Assembly: GCA_947243795.1 (NCBI GenBank) | Contig: OX365934.1 | Location: 434,001 to 498,000 of the forward strand | DNA from: Saccharomyces uvarum | Lineage: Eukaryota > Ascomycota > Saccharomycetes > Saccharomycetales > Saccharomycetaceae | Direction of reading: 5' to 3' | DNA length: 64,000 nucleotides | In this document: one piece after another, positions 1 through 9,923 of the stretch | Position numbering within the stretch: the first letter of the stretch is position 1 | Layout of the letters: each line of letters starts with the position of its first letter | Made by a program: the position numbers and the translations under genes | Notes under the pieces: generated by a model | Database searches by the model: none | The model's input: only the letters and a program-made list of their open reading frames with translations | Told to the model about the DNA's origin: nothing

Positions 1-98
1 ATAATTATGTGAAATGAAAGCAAAATTTTTGTTGTATTCCTTACACAATTTTACTAACAATTTATTACGTTATTTTTCATCGTTTTGCATTTTGATAG
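1..98 (+). other. RPL30: 3' part of the RPL30 intron
   Basis: The window opens inside a spliceosomal intron. The yeast branch-point heptamer TACTAAC lies at 52-58 and the intron ends with TAG at 96-98. The first exon (in S. cerevisiae only the ATG) and the 5' splice site are left of the window. In S. cerevisiae Rpl30 binds its own transcript around the 5' splice site and blocks splicing; that part of the RNA is not visible here. Confidence 0.93.
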
Positions 99-413
99 GC
101 CCCAGTTAAATCCCAAGAATCTATCAACCAAAAGTTGGCTTTGGTTATCAAGTCTGGTAAGTACACCTTAGGTTACAAGTCCACTGTCAAGTCTTTGAGA
201 CAAGGTAAGTCTAAGTTGATCATCATTGCCGCTAACACTCCAGTTTTGAGAAAGTCTGAATTGGAATATTACGCTATGTTGTCCAAGACCAAGGTCTACT
301 ACTTCCAAGGTGGTAACAACGAATTGGGTACTGCTGTCGGTAAGTTATTCAGAGTCGGTGTTGTCTCTATTTTGGAAGCTGGTGACTCTGATATCTTGAC
401 CACTTTGGCTTAA
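99..413 (+). CDS. RPL30: Ribosomal protein L30 (eL30), second exon
   Basis: This is exon 2 of the large-subunit ribosomal protein eL30. Reading from the 3' splice site the exon begins Ala-Pro-Val-Lys-Ser, so a first exon supplying only ATG gives a 105-residue protein, the normal family length. The sequence is the compact L7Ae/L30e fold ([18 protein letters not shown], then the AANTP segment) and codon use is strongly biased, as expected for a very highly expressed gene. In the family the protein sits at an intersubunit contact of the 60S particle and also represses splicing and translation of its own transcript. The first exon is outside the window, so this entry is partial at the 5' side. 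Identity is essentially certain from near-complete match to the family. Confidence 0.97.
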
Positions 414-862
414 ATAAAATAAGTTTCAAATAATCTGTGTTATTCGCATGATTGTTTGATCTTTATATTTTCTTCATATATAATCTTTAGACTATCTAAT
501 AACCTTATTTTGTTTACTTCATTCAGCTGCCTTCTTCACTGGCTTGTTTGATTTTGCTCATAGACATTACCGGGAGCCGAATAGGCTCTTTTCTTGATGG
601 GTAGTGAGCCACGTTTTGCAAATCACTAGCGTTATATTCTTCATTATCGCTTATTTATCTTTGCAGTGAATTTTCATCCACCTTCGCCGAAATTTGAAAA
701 AGCGATGAGATAAAATTTTCAAAAACTCATCTAGGAATAATACATGAGAAGAAACGTCAACATAATTTTGTATACGATTAAGCTCGTCACTTTAAAAGAT
801 AAGTAATCAAAATCTGGTGCTTATATTCTTTGAAAAACAAACGAAAGCATAACCAGGGAAAA
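414..862. other. RPL30-CGR1 intergenic region
   Basis: It holds the RPL30 3' untranslated region and the CGR1 promoter. The only clear sites are the PAC and RRPE motifs listed separately. No RNA gene or additional reading frame is supported. Confidence 0.8.
702..721 (+). promoter_or_regulatory. PAC and RRPE motifs of the CGR1 promoter
   Basis: GCGATGAGAT at 702-711 is a perfect PAC box (bound by Dot6/Tod6 in S. cerevisiae). It is followed directly by AAAATTTTCA at 712-721, an RRPE-type element (Stb3). This pair is the hallmark of ribosome-biogenesis promoters and lies about 140-160 bp before the CGR1 start codon. The motifs are seen directly; the regulators are inferred from the known regulon. 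Confidence 0.85.
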
Positions 863-1225
863 ATGGTTAATGAAGAAGTGGAAAAACCAAAGGTTGCAAA
901 AGGCACTTTAGTTAGTGGGAAGGTCTGGAAGGCGGAAAAGGCGCCATTGAGGGTTAAGAGTAGAGTTGTTAAGAATAAGACATTGACATCCTGGGATCTT
1001 AAAAAACAAAAAAGACTGGAGGACAAACAATTCAAAGAAAGGTTAATGGCTCTAAAGGATGAAAAAGAAGAAGCACGTCAAACTAAGATAACCACGCTAA
1101 GGGAAAGAAGAGAAAAGAAGGCGGAAAACGAAAGGTACGAACGTTTATCTGCTAAGATGCACGCTAAGAAGGTTGAAAGAATGAGAAGAAGAGAAAAGAG
1201 AAACAAGGCATTAAAAGAACGTTAA
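863..1225 (+). CDS. CGR1: Cgr1, nucleolar rRNA-processing protein
   Basis: A 120-residue protein, the same length as S. cerevisiae Cgr1. The family acts in the nucleolus in pre-rRNA processing and 60S biogenesis. The first 40 residues carry the conserved VSGKVWKAEK segment. From about residue 45 the protein is almost entirely Lys/Arg/Glu and should form one long basic helix or coiled coil ending in RMRRREKRNKALKER. The ATG at 863 was chosen because it gives the family start MVNE; the frame is open upstream but without a better ATG. The N-terminal 25 residues and scattered charged positions differ from S. cerevisiae as recalled. The PAC/RRPE promoter fits co-regulation with ribosome-assembly genes. 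Confidence 0.96.
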   Translation: MVNEEVEKPKVAKGTLVSGKVWKAEKAPLRVKSRVVKNKTLTSWDLKKQKRLEDKQFKERLMALKDEKEEARQTKITTLRERREKKAENERYERLSAKMHAKKVERMRRREKRNKALKER

Positions 1226-1539
1226 GTCAAGATCCTTTTTTCTACAACCATATCAACAAATCAACAAAAGAAAGGATATAAAGCATTATAGAAGGCTCAG
1301 GATGCACTAACCAATAACCACCGATGGCGGATTTTTTTAGTAGTAATTGTATAGTAGTTTATTTTAAAAAAATATTTCTTTAAGAAAATCAAAAAGAGGA
1401 TATATAGGCTTGTCATTATATGAGACATGAAAATATTGAAACCAACAAAATCCTACAGATTTGTTAAAACACCAAAGAGCTAAAAAAAAAAGTGCATAAC
1501 TGACTTCACAATTAAGCTAAGTGGGGAGAAAATAAAAAA

Positions 1540-1631
1540 TGCGAATTCTGTGGATCGAACACAGGACCTCCAGATTACTTGACCGAAGTTTATTCTTCAG
1601 TCTGGCGCTCTCCCAACTGAGCTAAATCCGC
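1540..1631 (-). tRNA. tRNA-Phe (anticodon GAA) with a 19-nt intron
   Basis: Read on the minus strand, the gene starts GCGGATTTAGCTCAG (acceptor, D-arm and A box) and ends in GGTTCGA-type B box sequence GTGTTCGATCCAC and the acceptor 3' side AATTCGCA. The anticodon GAA lies at 1596-1598. A 19-nt intron at 1575-1593 follows one base 3' of the anticodon and contains CTTC, which can pair with the anticodon region. Without the intron the tRNA is 73 nt and matches yeast tRNA-Phe. A T6 run at 1534-1539 is the Pol III terminator. Confidence 0.97.
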
Positions 1632-2303
1632 TTGTAATTTATAAAATGTTTCTTCTTAACTTCGGATCTGTCTACTATAATAGTGTAACACCATCCATCT
1701 CCGATTGTTGAACTGTCACAGCTGGCATGTAGAGCCGTTAGATGTAGTTAATGCTTTGTTTTGACCCAAGTGTAAAGTTGCGGCTCTTGGCTCTTTTGTA
1801 AGCACTAGAATACCTTAAACATGTCAGATTATCTTGCTGAAGAACAACTATAGTGGTATTTGTAAACACAAACTAATGGAGGAGACCCGCATATGAAAGC
1901 AAGTCGCCATCGATAATATTGTTATTCTATTCTAGGGGTAAAGAATTGGGTAGAAACACAGCCAATAGTGTTTAAAAAGAACAGAGAAATGTGCAAACGT
2001 AATATAATTGTTATAATATACAAATTAAAATGATAGATGTAAATGAAAATATGAAGGTGAACTGAATAATACCGTATATATGGAAGAGTAGAAAGCAATT
2101 GAGCACACTTTAATGCTGCACTCGTATGCTGTTTCATAAACCTTTTTCTCTTCTTCCTTTTTTTTTTTTATGCCAATATTTTGTTTAATTTATAATTGAA
2201 ACTAGAGTAGTAGATGTAATATCTGTTTCATTAATATCATGATGGAAAAAATCAAACTGCTGAATTTGACTTTTGTATGCCTGTTTTCTCGAGTCGATTA
2301 GAA
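1632..2303. other. tRNA-Phe upstream flank / SCW11 3' flank
   Basis: About 670 bp between the tRNA 5' end and the SCW11 stop codon. I looked for LTR ends, other tRNA B boxes and conserved reading frames and saw none. The AT-rich right half probably includes the SCW11 3' untranslated region. Confidence 0.7.
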
Positions 2304-3899
2304 TTATGGCAGATAATCGATGACACCGAATGATTGTTCGATACCGTATTGACCAGCATCTTTCCAGTAATCGTTATAAGTCGATAAAATGGTAACATCC
2401 AGGTCCATTTCGTTCAAGATGTTTTGAACTGCAAGAATTTGATTGGCGGTAGATGGGATATTGCCACCGTTTTGAATACCAGCTGAGGGGTAGCCAGTTT
2501 CAGTGACGAAAACGTTGGAAGTACCACAAACACTTTGCACTAATTCAGCTTGACCCTTAACAAACGTGCCAGCGGCTTCAGCACTAGAACTAGTGTCAAA
2601 ATAGGCGTGTGGATTAATACCAACAAAGTCAATTTCGGAGCTTGTACACAATTCTGGGTTATTTTCAAAGGATACTGGTGGTTCGCTTGTAGTAATTTGA
2701 CCAGAATAGCCGGCACTGTTTAATTGAGATTTAACTGATGAAATTTTACTAATTAAATCAGAAACGGAACACCACCCATTGATAATTGCTTCGTTACCAA
2801 CAGTAATGAAATCAAAAACATCCCAACCGTTAGTTTGACCATATTCAATCAATGTAGAAATGGAGTCATCGATGGAATCAACACCGCTACTGGTAATGTA
2901 CAAACCTTGGTTAATCTTAATACCTAATTTCACGGCAGCTGGTTGGACGGTTTCAAAAGAATTACAGTCAGTACCATAAACACGAATTCTAGTTATACCC
3001 TTAGATTTAATCAAAGACAAATCGGAAGAAACTGCATCTGCAGATTTACAGGAGCCGTCATTGTTATAAGGAGAGTATGCAATGGCCTTTGGAGAGGATG
3101 TTATAGCAGCACTAGAAGAACCCTCGGATGCGGTAGTAGAGGAAGTAATAGGGGAAGTAGTAGAGGAAGTGGTAGAAGAGGTAGTAGAGGAAGTGGTAGA
3201 GGAGGTGGTAGAGGAGGTAGTAGAGGAAGTGGTAGAGGAAGTGGTAGAGGAAGTGGTCATTGTAGTTGGTTCGGCAACATTTTCGGAAGTCGTCGTTGAG
3301 ATAGTTGTTTGTTGGTTCACATCAGTTGTCGCAGCGGCTTGATGAGAATGATGTTGGGTTTCCGAACTACCTGCGACATTAACTTCACCAACACCGCTGA
3401 CCGTATCTTGTGTAGAAGTAGAAGTGGAAGTAGAAGTGGAAGTAGTACTTGGTTGTTGTGCGTTTTCACTTGAAGTTGTACTAGAAGGGGAGTCATTAGT
3501 TTGTTGTGTGGAAACTGTTTGCACAGTAGAGATTGGTTGAGAGGTAGAAGTTGGTTGCAAAGTAGAAGTTGGTTGCAGAGTAGAGGATGGTTGTGAAGCG
3601 GCTGTAGTTTCTTGAACCTTTTTTACAAGAACTTTAGTGATAGTTGTAGTTGGTTGAGCGGTTGGGTTGACACCTTCTGGGATTAAAGTTGTGGTGAAGG
3701 TAACACTATCGCTAATTAAGAATTCCACGGTGGGAGCAACAACAACCTCAGTGGTAGTAGAGTAGAAATCTGTTACTACGTTAGTTGTGCTTGCTGTATG
3801 GACTCTTGTTACAATTTCTCTCTTGGGCAGGACTGGTAGAGCAGAGGCTAGATAGGTTAAGCATAATAGCGATGATAGAAACCCTGTTGCTGAAATCAT
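2304..3899 (-). CDS. SCW11: Scw11, GH17 cell-wall glucanase-like protein
   Basis: A 531-residue secreted cell-wall protein (S. cerevisiae 542) that acts in daughter-cell separation after cytokinesis. Residues 1-20 are a signal peptide, followed by a Kex2-type Lys-Arg at 26-27. Residues about 95-265 are Ser/Thr-rich and surely O-mannosylated; they include QPTST-type repeats and a TTSS array (215-256). Residues about 270-531 form a glycoside hydrolase family 17 domain. The acid/base Glu370 is in TVGNEA and the nucleophile Glu467 in VTETGYPS, so the enzyme looks catalytically intact. It stands alone, with its promoter in 3900-4616 carrying Ace2- and forkhead-type motifs, which fits the Ace2-driven daughter-specific expression known in S. 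cerevisiae. The shorter length probably reflects repeat-number change. Confidence 0.96.
   Translation of the reverse strand: MISATGFLSSLLCLTYLASALPVLPKREIVTRVHTASTTNVVTDFYSTTTEVVVAPTVEFLISDSVTFTTTLIPEGVNPTAQPTTTITKVLVKKVQETTAASQPSSTLQPTSTLQPTSTSQPISTVQTVSTQQTNDSPSSTTSSENAQQPSTTSTSTSTSTSTQDTVSGVGEVNVAGSSETQHHSHQAAATTDVNQQTTISTTTSENVAEPTTMTTSSTTSSTTSSTTSSTTSSTTSSTTSSTTSSTTSPITSSTTASEGSSSAAITSSPKAIAYSPYNNDGSCKSADAVSSDLSLIKSKGITRIRVYGTDCNSFETVQPAAVKLGIKINQGLYITSSGVDSIDDSISTLIEYGQTNGWDVFDFITVGNEAIINGWCSVSDLISKISSVKSQLNSAGYSGQITTSEPPVSFENNPELCTSSEIDFVGINPHAYFDTSSSAEAAGTFVKGQAELVQSVCGTSNVFVTETGYPSAGIQNGGNIPSTANQILAVQNILNEMDLDVTILSTYNDYWKDAGQYGIEQSFGVIDYLP
3132..3257 (-). repeat. Tandem repeat coding for Thr-Thr-Ser-Ser array in SCW11
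   Basis: Near-identical 12-bp units, themselves built from 3-9 bp subunits (plus-strand GTAGAGGAAGTG variants), encode roughly ten TTSS-like tetrapeptides, SCW11 residues 215-256. Such mannoprotein minisatellites change length readily. They also create long open antisense frames that are not genes. Confidence 0.9.
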
Positions 3900-4616
3900 A
3901 GCTGTTTTCTGTAATATATTCTTTTAATGAGCGTGTAATGCAATAAATACTGTGATAAATTAAATCAAAGGAGGGAATGAAATTTATTGCTGTAGAAGGA
4001 AATAACTTGGTCTTTCAAAGAGAGGCTTGAGTTTGTTGGGTTTGAGAAGTTATCAAGTATGGGATATTAGTGCTATTACTTAGAAGTATGATCGAATGAT
4101 AGAAGAAAAAACATATCCAACTATCACTTCAATCTTCTCTTCTTAAATAGCTTTCCCCTGAAGCTCTTACCTCGTTTTCGATACAGTATAGTTTGTTCTT
4201 GAATGCATAATGCTTTAACATTTCGAGATCCAGCTTGTAAACAATAACATTCTTCTACTCTTGTTCACCTTGCCAAAATAAGCAAACAAGGCCTCCATTG
4301 CGACGCGTCAATTCCAAACAAACAAACGAGATGTTTCTTGGTACGTGTTTCGGGCAGGTTTGTAGTGTTTATTTGCTTGTACTTCCAGTTGCTTTAGTCC
4401 AGGGTGCTAGTTGCTGGTTGCTGAATTTTGCGCTTTTTTCACAGCCGCATCGAAATGTAAACAAAAGCGAAGTGAAAAAAAAACAGAAATTGCTGGTTCT
4501 AATAAAAAAAAAGCAAGAGTCTCTTCTAAAACTAAAACTATCTTCATTTTGACCTGCGTACTGGCACATGCTTGGCTATAAATCTGTATAAGCACTATGT
4601 ATATCTATACATGGGT
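3900..4616. promoter_or_regulatory. SCW11 promoter region
   Basis: The region separates the SCW11 start from the CWH41 stop, so it is mainly the SCW11 promoter. Visible motifs are two Ace2/Swi5-type GCTGGT sites on the plus strand (4413-4418, 4492-4497), forkhead-type GTAAACAA (4237-4244) and GTAAACAAA (4457-4465), and an MCB core ACGCGT (4303-4308). Ace2 control of SCW11 is established in S. cerevisiae; occupation of these exact sites is inference. Confidence 0.7.
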
Positions 4617-7118
4617 TCAAAATCGGCCCAGAATGTTCACGACCAGTGCTGTCCAACCAGTGAAATGCTCAGCACCCGTACCGTGACCGTCTACGGGACT
4701 GTAGTTTTCATAACAGTACCCCTGTTCTTTCCAAACTTTATAAACGTTGTTACTGAGATTAGTCTTTAAGATTTGGTACAGTTTCTTGGCATCGCTAGTC
4801 TCACCAGCCACGCCAAGAGTGACCTCAGGGTAGTAGTATCTCATCGCGTCAAGGCACAGGTAATTGATGTTCATCCAAACTGGGCCTCTCCAATAATTTT
4901 CATCCTTACCAAAATATTCGTCTTGTCTTGATAGCGACAGCAGCCCGAATTCGGAGAATATTTTGTTTGGGTCACTCATTAAGGCAACAACTTTCCCCAG
5001 TTTGGGTGAGTCTTTGGGGATAAGCTTTAACGCAAATGGCAACAAAGAAATGTAACCCTCATGGCACACGAATTCTTTAATTTCGTCATCTTCGGAATCG
5101 ATGCTGATGTCACAGTAGCAATTGTCCTTCTCACTCCAATGTAGCAGGTCTAAGTTTTCGACTACATTATGCTCAATCTCTGCATATTTTGCCTCGTCGT
5201 CTGTCAACTTTAGAACATGAGCGATTTGCTTCATGGACCTTGTCATTACCCCCACCCATGCCAAGGCGTCTACGTTCAATTCTGCAACATCAGGTGGTTG
5301 CGCTCTAGGGTAATCATCCATACCACTTGGTAGACAATGTGTGAAAGTACGTCCAACCCATCTATAAACTTCACTCTTATGAATCTTATCCCATATTCCT
5401 TCGTCTTGAAATATTTCCGTATACTCGTCAATGAAGCCTGCCTGAGATTCTTTGAACCAATTGTAGTGCCTTAGTAATTTAGGGTAAATTTTCTTGGCAT
5501 ATTCCGTTAGTAAATCGGAATTGGCTTCTAGATTGTTTGTAACAAAATTGCTAGGTTTCTCGTTAAACACCACTTGTTCGTTGTTAACATCATCAAAATC
5601 ATCTATTTTTTCAATGGCTCTAGAGAGCATTTCACTAAATGCAAGTAATAAAGTTGGTGGATTAGCAATATTGGGGTTCTGTACCTGGAATTCCTGTGGA
5701 ACTTTACTTCTTGCTTCATCACCCAAAATAATTTCTCTAGCGATCCAACCGCTATCGTCTTCAATCATTTCAAACCAGCTAGTGAGGATTTCAAAGGCAA
5801 GATCGAAGTCGTATTCCATAATTTGTAAAAGATGGAAACCTTCATCCCAGTAGAATCCACGTGGAAAAAACCCACGGCTTGGAATGCTGGTAAATAATTC
5901 GAATGGACCCTCCTCTTTTGCATTCAACAATTTGATCTCGGCAAATTGGCTTTCGTCGAACTCGGTTTCACGATCTATTAGTTGCTTCCCATGAAAATAG
6001 CCAATCCCTCCCAACAAGTTTGATAGTGTTTCCAAGGCAAATTTTCTCTTATCATCAGCACTCCCGATTAAATCGGACCCTTCTTCAAAATTAAACTTTT
6101 TGTCAAAACGTGCATTTATTTCGTTCAGCGACCATGTAATCAATTCTGTAACTTGTTCCCTAGTGGAGATACTTTGAGTTGTTTCAAGCTTATTATATGT
6201 GATATCAAACTCAAATCCCCCTTCTTTGGACAAATCAAATGTCTTTTGTACATAATGAAAATTCCCAGGATTGAAGTTGTATAGATTTCTAATGGTCAAA
6301 ACACTCGGTATCAAATCAGCCGGACGTTGTTGCTTTTCTTCGGTTTCAAGTATATCACGTATAGAATCGCTTACCAGAGATTGAAAAATATCACGAGCTT
6401 TCCAAACTTCATTATCTGGGACTTGAAGAGATAAATGGCTTGTCTTGGAACAGTCACTTCCTGGTGCTACTTCCATAGTGTCATGTGCCGGATTGTTGAA
6501 ATATAGACCAAAATTGTCCTTCACCGTCAGATGATACTCTCCCAATTCTTTAGAATACCCGAAAAATTTCAAATTATTGGGACCATCCTGATCTATCATT
6601 GCTAATGAGGACTTTCCGTCTATGTCACCACCGTTTTGACTGAAATACAATACAATAGAGGCCGTGGAGGGCAGCTGGGGGTCCAAAGGTTCGCCATGAA
6701 CTCTTACTGACCAATTTTCCCCATTCCTGCTTTTTACGAAATACACGGTTAGGTTCAGATTATTTTTTTCATCAATAAAGATCTCTTTACCGCCAATCCT
6801 TGGATCATAAATTTCCCAGCCATACTTTTGTAATTTATCCTGAGGTGTAGCAAAATGTCTTAATGAATGCAATCCATCCTGGTTCAAACTGTTAAACCAC
6901 ATAATACCCATCACTAGTGGGCTTTCATCGACATATCTAGGTGTCATGCCAAAGTAACAATTAGATCTGTAAGGTGCCCATAATAAGGACTCATTCGTAT
7001 ACTTTTGGTATTCTTCGAATTCTTCTAGTTTATCAACATTGGTGGTGCCAGATACCAGGAGAGCTATATTAGCAACTACCCAGAATACTTTAAGCAACCT
7101 TAATCTTGAATTAAACAT
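4617..7118 (-). CDS. CWH41: Processing alpha-glucosidase I (GH63)
   Basis: ER glucosidase I, 833 residues, equal to S. cerevisiae Cwh41. It removes the terminal alpha-1,2-glucose from the Glc3Man9GlcNAc2 glycan just after transfer by oligosaccharyltransferase, whose catalytic subunit STT3 is encoded about 6 kb away. A single hydrophobic stretch near residues 8-24 makes it a type II ER membrane protein with a lumenal catalytic part. The GH63 signatures are present: GFHLLQIMEYDF, the CLPSGMDDYPR motif with its acidic catalytic cluster, and the C-terminal GTGAEHFTGWT. The ATG at 7118 was chosen because it gives the family length; the frame is open two codons further only through a non-ATG codon. 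No truncation or frameshift is seen. Confidence 0.97.
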   Translation of the reverse strand: MFNSRLRLLKVFWVVANIALLVSGTTNVDKLEEFEEYQKYTNESLLWAPYRSNCYFGMTPRYVDESPLVMGIMWFNSLNQDGLHSLRHFATPQDKLQKYGWEIYDPRIGGKEIFIDEKNNLNLTVYFVKSRNGENWSVRVHGEPLDPQLPSTASIVLYFSQNGGDIDGKSSLAMIDQDGPNNLKFFGYSKELGEYHLTVKDNFGLYFNNPAHDTMEVAPGSDCSKTSHLSLQVPDNEVWKARDIFQSLVSDSIRDILETEEKQQRPADLIPSVLTIRNLYNFNPGNFHYVQKTFDLSKEGGFEFDITYNKLETTQSISTREQVTELITWSLNEINARFDKKFNFEEGSDLIGSADDKRKFALETLSNLLGGIGYFHGKQLIDRETEFDESQFAEIKLLNAKEEGPFELFTSIPSRGFFPRGFYWDEGFHLLQIMEYDFDLAFEILTSWFEMIEDDSGWIAREIILGDEARSKVPQEFQVQNPNIANPPTLLLAFSEMLSRAIEKIDDFDDVNNEQVVFNEKPSNFVTNNLEANSDLLTEYAKKIYPKLLRHYNWFKESQAGFIDEYTEIFQDEGIWDKIHKSEVYRWVGRTFTHCLPSGMDDYPRAQPPDVAELNVDALAWVGVMTRSMKQIAHVLKLTDDEAKYAEIEHNVVENLDLLHWSEKDNCYCDISIDSEDDEIKEFVCHEGYISLLPFALKLIPKDSPKLGKVVALMSDPNKIFSEFGLLSLSRQDEYFGKDENYWRGPVWMNINYLCLDAMRYYYPEVTLGVAGETSDAKKLYQILKTNLSNNVYKVWKEQGYCYENYSPVDGHGTGAEHFTGWTALVVNILGRF

Positions 7119-7383
7119 TGTCAACCGACCTTGACTTTCCTTGTCAGTTCTATTCCTATATAATTATGAATGTTAATGTGTCAAGTACCTGAAATTTCGA
7201 CAGTGACAGTTGGAAACTAAAAATACGCGACTGCTGCATAACCGAAACGGGCTAAAATAAAACACGATAACTATTTTAAGTGAGTGGAAAAAAGAGAATA
7301 AAACGCTTCTATATGATTGTGTATCCCAATTGTATTTTATATTTCGTCTATGTAGTTATAAAGTTAAACAAAAACATGCTCTA

Positions 7384-9504
7384 TTAAGCAGATGGGTCTT
7401 CTTCGAATCTCAGATCCCAGTCAATCATTGGACCCAATTTTGGCAAGACTTCAGCGACACTTTGAACATCTTTATCACCTCTACCGGAGATATTGATGAT
7501 CAAATGCTGATCAGGCTTCATTGTCTTGGCCAACTCACAAGCACCATAAACGGCATGAGAGGATTCCAAAGCAGGAATGATACCTTCTAACTGAGACAAT
7601 AGTTTGAATCCGAGTAGAGCTTGAGCATCGGTGGCTGCAATGAAGTCAGCACGGCCAGTCGCCTTCCAGTATGCCAATTCTGGACCAACACCTGGGTAAT
7701 CTAACCCAGCGGAAACAGAATGAGTGTCATGGACTTGACCGTCATTGTCTTGCAAGACATAGGTCTTGACACCGTGGAAGACACCTGGTCTACCAACGGT
7801 TAGAGTAGCAGAGTGGAACTTTGTATCTACACCATCACCACCAGCTTCTACACCCAATAGCTTAACAGGATCATGTTCAAATGGCGAGAACATACCTGTG
7901 GAGTTGGAACCACCACCGACACATGCAACGACGGCATCAGGTAATTTACCATTGTTCATGGCGGCGAATTGTTCCTTGGTTTCCTTACCAATGACACTTT
8001 GGAAAGTTCTAACTAAAGTTGGGTATGGATGAGGACCAATAGCAGAGCCGACAACGTAATATGTGGTTTTCAAGTTAGTGACCCAAAATCTAAATGCTTC
8101 TGAAGTGGCGTCTCTCAAAGTCTTGGTACCATTAGTAACGGCAATCACCTTGGCACCAAGGATTCTCATTCTAAAGACATTCAAAGCTTGACGACGAACA
8201 TCTTCTGCACCCATGAAGACAGTACAAGTCAAACCGAACTTAGCACATGCAGTCGCGGTGGCTACACCATGCTGGCCAGCACCAGTTTCAGCGATAATGT
8301 TTTTCTTACCCAGCCTCTTGGCTAAAAGAACTTGAGCTAAGGCGTTATTGATCTTGTGAGACCCGGTATGATTTAAGTCTTCTCTCTTCAACCAAATTTG
8401 AGCACCTTGGCAATGTTCAGTCAACCTCTCAGCTTTGTGTAGTGAAGAAGGACGTCCAATGTAGGAGTACAAAGATTTGAAATCTTCCCAGAATGTAGGG
8501 TCAACGACGGCTTCATCGAAACCTTGTTCCAACTCTCTTAGACATGCATGCAATGCCTCTGGAACGTATTGACCACCAAAATCACCGAATCTAACTGGAT
8601 GCTTGTGATTTTCTTCGAATACGTCTAGTATTTCCTTCTTGACATTTGCAGATTTCAAAGAGTCCTTTTGGAAGGCGAAGAACTCGTCTTTAGACAAAAC
8701 CTTGTGCTTGGCACCATCCAGAATTCCCTCTACGTATTCCTTAGCGACATCATATCTCTTGCCCTCTGGGGCATCTCCACATAGAGTGACAATCTTGGAG
8801 CCAATTACGACACCGTCGGAGACGCTACCGACAGATTGAAAATGTTCTCTTGTAGAGACACCAAATCCAACAGCCAAGGGAGTTTCCTTGGTGTATTTTC
8901 TGACTCTGGAGACAAGTTCGCCCAAGTCATTAGCCACAGCACTTTGTGCACCGGTGGTACCCATTCTTGAAACAACATAGACAAAAGAATTGGCAATGTG
9001 GGATAGCAATTCCAGTCTATCGTCGGTAGTGGAAGGCGCCACTAAAGGAATCAAGCTCAGTCCACTATCATTGACGTAGTTTCTGACCTTCAAGGCCTCT
9101 TCCGGTGGCAAATCGACGATGATAAACCCGTTGGCACCAGCTTTAGCGGCATCCTGGATAAATCTCTCTTCGCCGTAGTTTAAAATAGGGTTATAGTAAC
9201 CCATTAGGATGATGGGTACGGTGACACCTTCATTTCTGGCTTGAGAGACCATTTCTAAGGTTTGAGGCAGAGTGACGCCGTTCTGCAAGGCGACGGTGTT
9301 GGACAATTGGATGGTGGGCCCGTCTGCAATAGGATCAGAGAAAGGCATACCCAATTCGATGATATCCACACCACCGTCTTGGAAACCCTTGAGAATGGGG
9401 ACGGTGTCGTTGACCGTTGGGTAGCCTGCGGTCATGAACGTGACCAGAGCGTTCCTGTTTTCTTTCTTGGCGTTCGCAAATGTTTGTCTGAGTTGTTCCG
9501 ACAT
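7384..9504 (-). CDS. TRP5: Tryptophan synthase, fused alpha-beta enzyme
   Basis: A 706-residue bifunctional tryptophan synthase, last step of tryptophan synthesis. The alpha domain (about 1-260) cleaves indole-3-glycerol phosphate and has catalytic Glu50 ([11 protein letters not shown]) and Asp61. The beta domain (about 300-706) joins indole to serine using PLP; Lys384 in [10 protein letters not shown] is the Schiff-base lysine and GGGSNSTG binds the cofactor phosphate. The alpha-beta order is the fungal one. One residue is missing relative to S. cerevisiae, in the HDPVKLL segment. Upstream on the minus strand are a Reb1 site (9647-9653) and a Gcn4-like TGACTAA near 9600, consistent with general amino-acid control; the latter is a one-mismatch site and weak evidence. 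Confidence 0.98.
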   Translation of the reverse strand: MSEQLRQTFANAKKENRNALVTFMTAGYPTVNDTVPILKGFQDGGVDIIELGMPFSDPIADGPTIQLSNTVALQNGVTLPQTLEMVSQARNEGVTVPIILMGYYNPILNYGEERFIQDAAKAGANGFIIVDLPPEEALKVRNYVNDSGLSLIPLVAPSTTDDRLELLSHIANSFVYVVSRMGTTGAQSAVANDLGELVSRVRKYTKETPLAVGFGVSTREHFQSVGSVSDGVVIGSKIVTLCGDAPEGKRYDVAKEYVEGILDGAKHKVLSKDEFFAFQKDSLKSANVKKEILDVFEENHKHPVRFGDFGGQYVPEALHACLRELEQGFDEAVVDPTFWEDFKSLYSYIGRPSSLHKAERLTEHCQGAQIWLKREDLNHTGSHKINNALAQVLLAKRLGKKNIIAETGAGQHGVATATACAKFGLTCTVFMGAEDVRRQALNVFRMRILGAKVIAVTNGTKTLRDATSEAFRFWVTNLKTTYYVVGSAIGPHPYPTLVRTFQSVIGKETKEQFAAMNNGKLPDAVVACVGGGSNSTGMFSPFEHDPVKLLGVEAGGDGVDTKFHSATLTVGRPGVFHGVKTYVLQDNDGQVHDTHSVSAGLDYPGVGPELAYWKATGRADFIAATDAQALLGFKLLSQLEGIIPALESSHAVYGACELAKTMKPDQHLIINISGRGDKDVQSVAEVLPKLGPMIDWDLRFEEDPSA

Positions 9505-9646
9505 AGCTTTTTAATGTGCTTTGGTCTCGTTAATGGGACCTTCTAGTATTCCACCAAGTGTGAGAACCTCGATGATTCTTATGTGACGAAATAGAAAATT
9601 AGTCACTCTTCCAGGGCGAAAAAAGAAAGAAAAAAGAAATGGATTT

Positions 9647-9653
9647 CGGGTAA
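9647..9653 (-). promoter_or_regulatory. Reb1-type site in TRP5 promoter
   Basis: TTACCCG on the minus strand, about 143 bp before the TRP5 start. It exactly matches the Reb1 core. Such sites set up nucleosome-free promoters or end readthrough; here it may also protect TRP5 from PGD1 transcription arriving from upstream on the same strand. Confidence 0.65.
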
Positions 9654-9720
9654 TAAGGAATAGAAGATTATACAGAATGATATTGATACGGTGGTATATA
9701 AACGTGAGGGGCCGCACTGA

Positions 9721-9880
9721 TCACAAGAAGTCCATATTCAGGCCACCCAGCTCCAGGTTGTTGAGGTCCAGAGAGTCCAGTTCCTTGCCATAGCTGTTCA
9801 TGGTATTCATGCCCATATTCATATTGTACTGCTGAGGTTGCGGCTGCTGCGACTGCGACTGCGGCTGCGGCTGCTGCTGC

Positions 9881-9923
<43 letters not shown>

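Noticed and set aside
1632-2303. Possible LTR remnant beside the tRNA-Phe gene.
   Set aside because: tRNA flanks often hold LTRs in yeast, but no recognisable LTR ends or internal sequence were found.
2943-3342. Open antisense frames across the SCW11 Ser/Thr repeat (Val-Glu-Glu and Gly-Arg repeats).
   Set aside because: They arise from the tandem repeat read on the other strand and have no family resemblance.
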